A stretch of DNA of 16,793 bases from a bacterium (lineage in GTDB: Bacteria; Bdellovibrionota; FAC87; UBA2466): the NCBI GenBank assembly GCA_019750655.1, contig JAIEOG010000177.1:1-16793 (forward strand), given 5' to 3'. Within the stretch, counting starts at the first letter, position 1, and the number at the start of each line of letters is the position of its first letter. Positions 7,159-13,425 of this stretch are shown one piece after another. The position numbers and the translations under genes are program-made. The notes under the pieces are model-generated. The model ran no database searches. It was not told where the DNA came from and saw nothing but the letters and a program-made list of their open reading frames with translations.

Positions 7159-7743
7159 ATGCCGGAGTCTTTGTTTCTCATCGTGGGGTTAGGAAACCCT
7201 GGCGAAAAGTACAGGGACACCCGGCACAACGCGGGTTTCTGGGTGATCGATGCGCTTGCCGAGCGCTGGAAGGTCCCTTCTTTTCAAAGCAAGTACAAAG
7301 GCCTGTTTGCGCAAACGACGTTTGCCGGCAGGCCTGTTGCTTTATTAAAGCCTCAGACCTTCATGAATCTCTCAGGCGACTCTGTGCGTGAGGCCGTGCA
7401 GTTTTTCAAAATCCCCGTCGAGTCGCACCTCTTGGCTTTAGTCGACGATCTCGACACGCCCGCCGGTGAAATCCGGCTGCGGCTCTCGGGCGGCACGGGT
7501 GGGCACAACGGATTGAAGTCGATGGGTGAGTGTTTGAGCACGGATGGTTTTGCGCGCCTGCGCTTGGGCATCGGCCGCTCGTCGCAAGTGCCACCGGATG
7601 TGCATGTGCTTTCTAAAATCGCCGCCTCCGAGCGCGAAATGTATGCCCTACAGACGGCGCGCGCCGCTGAGGGCGTGGAACTTTGTTTGAAAGACGGCGT
7701 GGCGAAAGCCATGAACACAGTGAACGTAAGGACAGATAAATGA
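7159..7743 (+). CDS. pth: peptidyl-tRNA hydrolase
   Basis: 194 residues, normal length. It hydrolyses the ester bond of peptidyl-tRNAs released prematurely from ribosomes, recycling tRNA in the cytosol. Seen: GLGNPGEKY...RHN with N13 and catalytic H23, the LKPQTFMNLSG segment (substrate-binding Asn), the VDDLD acidic motif, and SGGTGGHNGLKS. The ATG at 7159 gives the standard MPESLFLIVGLGNPG start; the ribosome-binding site is weak. Its stop overlaps the ychF start by 4 bases (ATGA), and the two genes are adjacent in many bacteria, pointing to translational coupling. Confidence 0.97.
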   Translation: MPESLFLIVGLGNPGEKYRDTRHNAGFWVIDALAERWKVPSFQSKYKGLFAQTTFAGRPVALLKPQTFMNLSGDSVREAVQFFKIPVESHLLALVDDLDTPAGEIRLRLSGGTGGHNGLKSMGECLSTDGFARLRLGIGRSSQVPPDVHVLSKIAASEREMYALQTARAAEGVELCLKDGVAKAMNTVNVRTDK

Positions 7744-8822
7744 AGTGCGGGATTGTGGGCTTGCCCAACGTCGGAAAATCGACCCTTTTTAATACGCTGG
7801 GCTCCGCCAAGGCCGAAGCGGCAAACTACCCCTTCTGCACCATTGAACCCAACGTCGGGATTTTCACCGTACCCGACCCGCGCTTGCAGCAGATTTCCGA
7901 CATCGTCAAAACACAGAAGACTGTCCCTTCCACTATTCAGATCGTCGATATCGCCGGCATCGTGAAAGGTGCGAGCAAAGGCGAAGGCTTGGGCAACCAG
8001 TTTCTCCAACACATCCGTGAGACGGACGCCATTGTGCACCTCGTGCGCTGCTTCGTGAACGACGATATCGTGCACGTCGACGGTTCGGTGGATCCCGCAC
8101 GCGATGTGGAAGTTATCAACACGGAATTGATCCTTGCGGATCTTCAGACCATCGAAAAACGCGCTGACAAAGAGCGCCGGATGGCGAAAACCGGCGACAA
8201 AGACGCGAAAAAGGCCTCGGAGATTCTCGACGCCTTGCAAGTGCACATGAACACAGGCAAGCCCGCCCGTTCGCTACCGCTCGATCCGAAAGATCAGGAG
8301 TTCCTTCAGAGTCTATTTTTGCTTTCGTCCAAGCCCGTGCTCTACGTCGCGAACATCAGCTCCAAAGAAGAAGACAAAGTCCACGCCAAGAAAGTGGAAG
8401 CCATGGCCGCAGCGGAACACGCAAGCTTCATGACTCTCGACGGCGGCATGGAATCGGAAATCGCGCAGCTACCGGAAAGCGATCGCAAAGAATTCTTAGA
8501 CGCCATGGGCCTCGAAGAGCCTGGATTGCACCGCTTCATCCGCACCGTGCAAGACCTACTCGGTCTGTGCACTTACTACACCGCCGGCGTGAAAGAGACG
8601 CGCGCGTGGACCATTCACAAAGGCATGAAGGCCCCTCAGGCTGCTGGCGTAATCCATACCGATTTTGAACGTGGCTTTATTTGCGCAGAGACCTATAAGA
8701 GCGACGACTTGGTGCGGCTGGGCAGCGAGCTCAAAATCAAGGAAGCTGGCCTTTTGCGCCAAGAAGGCAAAGAATACGTGGTGCAACCCGGAGACGTGAT
8801 GACGTTCCGGTTTAACGTCTGA
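7740..8822 (+). CDS. ychF: redox-regulated ATPase/GTPase YchF (OLA1 family)
   Basis: 360 residues, full length. It is an Obg-family P-loop NTPase that usually prefers ATP and associates with ribosomes. Seen: P-loop GLPNVGKS (7-14), switch region around the TIEPNVG segment, G3 motif DIAG (70-73) followed by the family signature KGASKGEGLGNQFL, and the altered G4 region VANISSKE (203-210), where the standard NKxD guanine-specificity motif is replaced as expected for YchF. A coiled-coil arm lies around residues 130-165. The C-terminal TGS-like domain includes CTYYTAGVKETRAWTIHKG. Coupled to pth by a 4-base overlap. Confidence 0.97.
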   Translation: MKCGIVGLPNVGKSTLFNTLGSAKAEAANYPFCTIEPNVGIFTVPDPRLQQISDIVKTQKTVPSTIQIVDIAGIVKGASKGEGLGNQFLQHIRETDAIVHLVRCFVNDDIVHVDGSVDPARDVEVINTELILADLQTIEKRADKERRMAKTGDKDAKKASEILDALQVHMNTGKPARSLPLDPKDQEFLQSLFLLSSKPVLYVANISSKEEDKVHAKKVEAMAAAEHASFMTLDGGMESEIAQLPESDRKEFLDAMGLEEPGLHRFIRTVQDLLGLCTYYTAGVKETRAWTIHKGMKAPQAAGVIHTDFERGFICAETYKSDDLVRLGSELKIKEAGLLRQEGKEYVVQPGDVMTFRFNV

Positions 8823-8836
8823 GGATAGGGATTCAG

Positions 8837-9694
8837 ATGCCGTCGATCAGCGGCTTTACCATCGTCCGCAACGCACGCCGTTTACACTACCCTTTTGAAC
8901 AATCTGTTCTCTCGGCTCTGCCCCTTTGCGATGAATTCATTATCGGCTGCGGGGACTCCGACGACGGCACACGGGAACTTTGCGCAACGCTAGCCGAAGC
9001 ACACCCGAAGATCCGCGTTTTTGATTCGGTTTGGACACGCGCCTCGCAATCGGGCGGCTTTCAGCTCAAACACCAATCTGACTTAGCTTTGCACCGCTGC
9101 CAGGGAGATTGGTGCCTTTATATCCAAGCCGACGAAGCGCTCCACGAAGGCGATTTTCCGAGCATCCGTGCCGCCCTCGAAAGCGCGCACCCGCGCGCAG
9201 AAGTCGATGGCTTGGTTTTCGATTACCGGCATTTTTACGGAAGCTACGGCTATGAGATCCGTGGCCGCAACTGGTACCGCAAAGAAGTCCGCCTGTTCAA
9301 AAACCGCCGCGGCATTGAGGCTTTCCGAGATGCGCAAGGCTTCCGCCGCAACGGTGAACGTCTGCGGGCCGTGAAGTCCGGAGCGCGTGTTTTCCACTAC
9401 GGCTATGTCCGTACGCCAGAGTCCTTGGGCACCAAAGCCTCGGAAATGGCCCAATGGTGGGGCGTGAACCACGAAGCGAAGCCCGAGACCCTGCACCGGC
9501 ACGTTGGCCTGCGGGCCTTCCGCGAAACCCACCCTGCAGTAATGCAGGAGCTCACACAGCTCCCCAACCCGTTCGACCCCAAAGCCTGCACGCGCAAATG
9601 GGATCGCGGTGAAATCAAAAATGCTCTGACGTTGGCCTGGGAAAGTGTTTTCCCGTTCCGGCTTGGCGAGTTTCGTAACTACGATCTGGTCTGA
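8837..9694 (+). CDS. family 2 glycosyltransferase
   Basis: 285 residues; the ATG at 8837 has TAGGG six bases upstream and lies 14 bases after ychF. A GT-A fold is indicated by the N-terminal strand ISGFTIVRN, the nucleotide-sugar region DEFIIGCGDSDDGT (32-45), and WCLYIQADEAL near residue 100, where the usual DxD metal-binding motif appears as a variant (ADE). The following GRNWYRKEVRLFKNR segment and KSGARVFHYGYVR are typical of short bacterial GT2 proteins. No membrane span is evident, so it is probably cytosolic or peripheral on the inner membrane, adding a sugar to an envelope glycan or lipid. Donor and acceptor cannot be read from sequence. It is likely read through from the housekeeping operon; a hairpin follows at 9721. 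Confidence 0.82.
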   Translation: MPSISGFTIVRNARRLHYPFEQSVLSALPLCDEFIIGCGDSDDGTRELCATLAEAHPKIRVFDSVWTRASQSGGFQLKHQSDLALHRCQGDWCLYIQADEALHEGDFPSIRAALESAHPRAEVDGLVFDYRHFYGSYGYEIRGRNWYRKEVRLFKNRRGIEAFRDAQGFRRNGERLRAVKSGARVFHYGYVRTPESLGTKASEMAQWWGVNHEAKPETLHRHVGLRAFRETHPAVMQELTQLPNPFDPKACTRKWDRGEIKNALTLAWESVFPFRLGEFRNYDLV

Positions 9695-9720
9695 AATTCT
9701 AAGATTCTTGAGGGAGGCGG

Positions 9721-9752
9721 TTAAGAGGCGGGCGGTGCAGCCCACCTCTTAA
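9721..9752. terminator. hairpin between convergent genes, possible bidirectional transcription end
   Basis: Arms TTAAGAGGCGGGC (9721-9733) and GCCCACCTCTTAA (9740-9752) pair in 12 of 13 positions around a 6-base loop. It lies 26 bases after the glycosyltransferase stop. No T-run follows on either strand, so it is not a textbook factor-independent terminator. It may stop polymerase with help from Rho or protect the 3' end of the mRNA. Confidence 0.45.
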
Positions 9753-9941
9753 ACGGCGAGATGTATTAGCGGATACTTTGGTGGGGTCTTGTGTGTGGTT
9801 TTGGCACCTGCAGTAATTCCTCAATCCTTTGGAGACTTGGTTTCCCTTGTCCCCTCGACTTTCTTTAAGAGCAAAAGGGATGCCAACCTTCGACAGGCAC
9901 ACGGCCCGGAAAAAATTTCCGATTTGTTTCAGACTTGAGAC
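9753..9941. other. non-coding stretch with nested complementary segments
   Basis: No credible ORF is seen. TTGGCA (9801-9806) can pair with TGCCAA (9881-9886), and TCCCTT (9843-9848) with AAGGGA (9875-9880), which abuts the former. A compact palindrome CGGAAA-AAA-TTTCCG (9907-9921) lies just beyond the hydrolase-fold gene's 3' end and could serve as its weak terminator on the - strand. Nothing else is recognised. Confidence 0.25.
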
Positions 9942-10727
9942 TTACTGGGCGAGAAATTCTCGAAAGCGTAACGTGAAGGGGGAATGGAGCAAGGCTTGAT
10001 TGAGGTTGGTCTCGTCAAAGCCGGGGACCTCTTCGAAGCGCTTCTTTTCCCCGGAATAGGCTTCAAATACCGCTTTGCCATGATCCAACGGCACGCGCGA
10101 TCCCAGGGTTCCATGCACGATGTGCAAAGGCGCGCGCACGGTGCGCAGCGGATCCTGGACCGGGAAGCGGTTTTTCTGCCCTGCGGCTCCTAAGAAAAAA
10201 CGATAGACCGCCGGTGTCACAGAGCCCCCAGATGGTGCCGGACTGAGTAGGGCCAAAAGGTCCACACTTCCCTTGGAAGCGAGCCCGGCAGCTACCGAGC
10301 AGCCTAAATCCTCCCCAACCGCCAAGACGGGGAGATTTCCCCACTGCTTACGGGCATCGGCCACTAGGCGTTCGGCTTGATTAACCCACTGGGCATCGTC
10401 AAGCGCTCCGGCGCGCGCTCCATAGCCTGGGTACTCGGCCAAGACCAGGAGATCCCGCGCGGGAACCACCTCCTGCAACCAAGCCCGATCCAAAGCCTCG
10501 CCCTTGGCGCCGTGGAAACAAACCACGATGCGGCGCGGCCGCTCCACTGCGCGGAAATAGCCCAGAAACTCTCCTGCGGTGTCGCGCCACGGGCGGAAAA
10601 TGCGATCGCCCTTGCCTTCCCGATCCCGGTGGGTGGGCGCAAAAGGTGCAGTCTTCTGCTTCTGAGCAAAGTACCAGCTAGCGGCTCCATAGAGTGCGAA
10701 GCCGGTAATGAGAACTCCTACAACCAT
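9942..10727 (-). CDS. membrane-anchored alpha/beta-hydrolase-fold protein, probable pseudoenzyme
   Basis: 261 residues. An N-terminal hydrophobic helix (2-20) should anchor it in the inner membrane with the domain outside or inside unresolved. The fold is clear: oxyanion region VVCFHGAKGE (68-77), EYPGYGARAG (98-107) as in BEM46/ABHD-type hydrolases, a nucleophile elbow, and late strand LHIVHGT. The triad is not canonical. The elbow reads G-E-D-L-G with Asp140 where Ser is expected; the acid position in HGTLGS is Gly209; and the catalytic His position after EVPGF is Glu239. It may therefore be non-catalytic, for example binding a lipid or a protein, or use a different mechanism. It starts 3 bases after the alpha-oxoamine synthase stop with no ribosome-binding site, so translation is probably coupled to it and the two likely act together. 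Confidence 0.8.
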   Translation of the reverse strand: MVVGVLITGFALYGAASWYFAQKQKTAPFAPTHRDREGKGDRIFRPWRDTAGEFLGYFRAVERPRRIVVCFHGAKGEALDRAWLQEVVPARDLLVLAEYPGYGARAGALDDAQWVNQAERLVADARKQWGNLPVLAVGEDLGCSVAAGLASKGSVDLLALLSPAPSGGSVTPAVYRFFLGAAGQKNRFPVQDPLRTVRAPLHIVHGTLGSRVPLDHGKAVFEAYSGEKKRFEEVPGFDETNLNQALLHSPFTLRFREFLAQ

Positions 10728-10730
10728 CGA

Positions 10731-12101
10731 TTAATGGTTCGTAGGGATCGAGGCGATCCGGTATTTTTTCAACAGGCGGCTGAAGACTTCGATGGTGTGA
10801 TCCAAGTCTTCGCGTTTGTGCTGGCTTTGCACCGCCAGGCGGAACGTCGAACGGTCCTTAGGAACCGTCGGGTAAACCGCTGGGAAAGTGAAAATGCCTT
10901 CCTGGATCAAGTCTTGAGTGAACTTGAACATCACGCCGTCATTAGCAATGAGCACGGGCACGGAGGCCGTATCCGTCCCCAGCACATTCGCGCCGATTTG
11001 CTTCATGCCGCGAGCGAGGTAGTTCACGTTTTCCCACAGCCGCTCGCGCAAGCTGGAATCCGACTCCATGATCTCGAGGGCTGCAGAGACCCCTGCCACT
11101 AGGATAGGCGGTAGAGCCGCGCTGAACATGATCTTGCGGGACATGAAGTTCAAATATGTGATGATATCGCGGTCAGCGGCTACGAAGCCACCCGTCGCGC
11201 CGAGCGATTTGCTGAACGTGCCGGCAATGAGATCGACTTCCGAAGCCAAGCCAAAATGCTCCACCACGCCGTGGCCTTGTTTGCCATGGACACCAATAGA
11301 GTGGGCTTCATCTACTAAGAGGCGCGCGTTGTACTTTTTGCAGATCGCGACAATCTCCGGGAGCTTCGCGACATCGCCGTCCATGCTGTAGGCGCCTTCA
11401 ATCATCACGAGAATGCCGGATTGCGGGAATTTCTCCCGCGAACGCCGCAGCGTATCTTCCAAGCGCTCGGGATTATTGTGCGCAAACACGCGGACCGTCG
11501 CGCCACTTAAGTGCGCACCTTCCAGGATGCAAGCATGGGAAGAACCATCGATGACGGCGCGGTCTTCCGGACGAATGAGCGTCATCGCCGGAGCGGCAAC
11601 CGCATCAAAGCCTGTAGGGAACAAAATCGCGGCTTCTTTACCGAAGCTGGCGGCCAGTTTTTCCTCGAGCTCTTTATGGAGGTACGAAAAACCTGTGCCG
11701 ACACGCGAGCTGCCGGCGCCCACACCGTATTCCCGAACCGTCTTGTCGATCGCTGCGTGCACACGCGGGTCGGTCGAAAGGTTGAGGTAATCATTGCTGG
11801 CGAACATGATCATGGTGCGTTTTTCGCCGAAGAACTCCATGGTCACGGTCGGGCCTGGCTTTGACTCAATCGGCACTCCGTACTGCATCACACCGGTTTT
11901 ACGGAGTGTGTGGATCACATTCGAGTAGGCCCGGGCCTTCCCGAAAAGATCGGAGTGATCGACCTGCGTTGACGCGCAGTGTTGATTCAAAAGGTAATCG
12001 CGGTTGGAAATCGCGACCGCGTAAGCGCTCAGCTGCTCTACTTCTTCGTGTGTTTTAGGGACAGTCGAGCCTGGTAGTGTTTCCGTTGGCTGCAGATCCA
12101 A
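10731..12101 (-). CDS. alpha-oxoamine synthase (serine palmitoyltransferase/BioF/KBL family)
   Basis: 456 residues from a TTG at 12101 with GAGGAGAAGG just upstream. It is a PLP fold-type I enzyme that condenses an acyl thioester with an amino acid, losing CO2, to give a 2-amino-3-ketone. Seen: FASNDYLNLS (100-109), GAGSSRVGTG (128-137), PLP-stacking H189 (DGSSHACILEGAHLSG), DEAHSIGVHG with D264 and H267, and PLP lysine K298 in GTFSKSLGATGG. About 50 N-terminal residues exceed the usual family length of near 400. No biotin or threonine-degradation genes are nearby. A dedicated acyl carrier protein and fatty acyl-AMP ligase lie across the divergent promoter region, so a fatty acyl-ACP substrate and a sphingoid-like or aminoketone product are likely. 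Serine versus glycine or alanine specificity cannot be read by eye. Confidence 0.88.
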   Translation of the reverse strand: MDLQPTETLPGSTVPKTHEEVEQLSAYAVAISNRDYLLNQHCASTQVDHSDLFGKARAYSNVIHTLRKTGVMQYGVPIESKPGPTVTMEFFGEKRTMIMFASNDYLNLSTDPRVHAAIDKTVREYGVGAGSSRVGTGFSYLHKELEEKLAASFGKEAAILFPTGFDAVAAPAMTLIRPEDRAVIDGSSHACILEGAHLSGATVRVFAHNNPERLEDTLRRSREKFPQSGILVMIEGAYSMDGDVAKLPEIVAICKKYNARLLVDEAHSIGVHGKQGHGVVEHFGLASEVDLIAGTFSKSLGATGGFVAADRDIITYLNFMSRKIMFSAALPPILVAGVSAALEIMESDSSLRERLWENVNYLARGMKQIGANVLGTDTASVPVLIANDGVMFKFTQDLIQEGIFTFPAVYPTVPKDRSTFRLAVQSQHKREDLDHTIEVFSRLLKKYRIASIPTNH

Positions 12102-12258
12102 TGCCTTCTCCTCAATGTGCGTGCTTAGAGCTTAATTTTGCTACCATAGTGCCTGTCCATTTGGTACCTAGAACCTAACTCAAGGGGTATGGACTAGTTC
12201 GGATTTCGCGGTTACCTTGTCTCTCCCCAGATTAATCTTAGATGAGGTTTTCTTAAGG
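12102..12258. promoter_or_regulatory. divergent intergenic promoter region
   Basis: These 157 bases separate the - strand alpha-oxoamine synthase/hydrolase pair from the + strand methyltransferase-to-permease genes and must hold promoters for at least one of them. The segment is AT-richer than its surroundings (for example TTAATTTTGC at 12132-12141). No convincing -35/-10 pair or operator palindrome was found. One TGGACA on the - strand is a possible -35 without a good -10. Confidence 0.4.
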
Positions 12259-13128
12259 ATGGGTTCATCGCAGCAAGACGTCGAAGTATCCTATGGAGTA
12301 AGCAACGAGTTTTTTCAGCTCTGGTTAGACGAGCGAATGAACTACACCTGTGCGGTTTTCAAAGATCGGGAAAACTATTCCGATAACTTTGAAGCAGCTC
12401 AGGACAACAAACTTCGGATCCTTTCCGAGTTTGCCCACATCGGCCCACACACCGAAAGCGTTTTGGATATCGGTTGCGGCTGGGGCGCCAACATCGAATA
12501 CCAAGCCTTGGTGAACAAGGTTCCCGATGTCCACGGCTTCACTCTGAGCCCTGAGCAACATAAGAAATGCGCTGATCGCACGAAGAACGTGCCTTCGGTC
12601 ACGGCCACTTGCCAGAATTACTTGCACTACGAGGCCCCCAAAAAGTTTGATGCTGTGATGAGCATCTGCATGGTGGAACACGTAGTGAGTCCAGAAGACG
12701 CCCGCGCTGGCCGCGCGGTCGAGCTTTACCGCGATTACTTCCGCCGCGCCCATTCTTGGAGCAAGCCCGGAACGTACTTTGGCTTGCAAGCGATCACCCG
12801 CTGCAATGTTCCGCGGAAAAAAGAAGACTTGGACGATCTCCGGCACGCGACCTACGTCATCTTCCCCAATGCGGTAACTCCGCGTGTGGAAGACCTGATT
12901 GTGGCAGCCAATCCGTACTACGAAGTGATCGAGATGCACTCTCGCCGCTTCGATTACCACAAGACGATCTGGCACTGGAGAGACCGTCTGCACAAAAACG
13001 AAGGGCTCGTGAAAGAAAAGTGGCCGGGAGCGTTCGAAGATTACGATCGCTATCTCACTACTTGCCTCAAAGCCTTTGAGAACAACTGGCAGTCTCTGCA
13101 CCAGTTCTCGTTGAAGCGGCTCGATTAA
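12259..13128 (+). CDS. cyclopropane-fatty-acid-synthase-family SAM methyltransferase
   Basis: 289 residues from the ATG at 12259, which has GAGG (12244-12247) upstream. A TTG at 12217 would add 14 residues but has no ribosome-binding site. Family members add a methylene or methyl from S-adenosylmethionine to a double bond in a fatty acyl chain. Seen: the substrate-end motif SYGVSNEFFQLWLDERMNYTC (close to the HYDxxNxFYxLFLDxxMxYSC pattern of this family), the SAM loop VLDIGCGWGAN (68-78), and E140-H141 in the SICMVEHV stretch, corresponding to the mfEHvG active-site motif. It is shorter than E. coli Cfa and close in size to mycolic-acid methyltransferases, which act on carrier-bound chains. 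It is first in the + strand unit, 18 bases before the ACP. The exact reaction (cyclopropane or methyl branch) is unknown. Confidence 0.85.
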   Translation: MGSSQQDVEVSYGVSNEFFQLWLDERMNYTCAVFKDRENYSDNFEAAQDNKLRILSEFAHIGPHTESVLDIGCGWGANIEYQALVNKVPDVHGFTLSPEQHKKCADRTKNVPSVTATCQNYLHYEAPKKFDAVMSICMVEHVVSPEDARAGRAVELYRDYFRRAHSWSKPGTYFGLQAITRCNVPRKKEDLDDLRHATYVIFPNAVTPRVEDLIVAANPYYEVIEMHSRRFDYHKTIWHWRDRLHKNEGLVKEKWPGAFEDYDRYLTTCLKAFENNWQSLHQFSLKRLD

Positions 13129-13146
13129 GGAAAGGGTTTAATAGCC

Positions 13147-13395
13147 ATGAGCGAAGTCGATATTCTGTCCATGTTCAACACCATTGCCCGTCAAGTCGAG
13201 AAGGGCAAAGACCTTCCCACGATTACTCGGGAATCCAAAATCACCGCCTTGGGCATTGATTCTGTCTCCATGATGGAAATCATCGGCGTGATGGAAGACG
13301 AATTAGACGTTTCCATCCCGGACGAAAAGCTCGCGCGCCTGCAGACCGTTGGCGACATCGAGACAGTCATCCGGGAACAGCGTGGCAACGCTTAG
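13147..13395 (+). CDS. acyl carrier protein
   Basis: 82 residues with AGGAAAGGG upstream of the ATG. It has the four-helix ACP pattern with phosphopantetheine attachment at S39 in LGIDSVSMMEII; DSV replaces the DSL usual in fatty-acid-synthase AcpP. The following helix is acidic (GVMEDELDVSIPDEKL), as expected for partner recognition, but the first helix is more basic than AcpP. Its position directly before the fatty acyl-AMP ligase and after the methyltransferase makes it the dedicated carrier on which the chain is loaded, modified and handed to the alpha-oxoamine synthase. No phosphopantetheinyl transferase is in the window, so a housekeeping one is presumably used. Confidence 0.93.
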   Translation: MSEVDILSMFNTIARQVEKGKDLPTITRESKITALGIDSVSMMEIIGVMEDELDVSIPDEKLARLQTVGDIETVIREQRGNA

Positions 13396-13425
13396 TCCCG
13401 TCTTCTTATTCCAGGGGGCATCTAA

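Noticed and set aside
7353..8246. 297-codon open frame on the - strand across pth and ychF
   Set aside because: It is fully antisense to two unmistakable conserved genes, and its product has no coherent motif. It reflects codon bias of the real frames.
9800..9820. TGGCAC (9801-9807 region) as a sigma-54 promoter
   Set aside because: Only the -24 half matches; the GC of the -12 element is absent at the required spacing.
9699..9902. 67-codon - strand frame in the non-coding segment
   Set aside because: It crosses the strong hairpin, has no ribosome-binding site and no protein-like composition.
10731..12101. Biotin synthesis (BioF) or threonine catabolism (KBL) as the role of the PLP enzyme
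   Set aside because: No bioA, bioB, bioD or tdh nearby, a non-typical N-terminal extension, and an ACP/FAAL neighbourhood instead. It is not excluded by motif alone.
12217..12258. TTG start at 12217 for the methyltransferase
   Set aside because: No ribosome-binding site, and the 14 added residues lie before the usual family N-terminus. ATG 12259 has GAGG at a workable distance. It is kept only as an alternative.
12325..13101. 258-codon open frame on the - strand inside the methyltransferase gene
   Set aside because: Antisense to a gene with clear SAM-binding and family motifs; no ribosome-binding site or recognisable domain.
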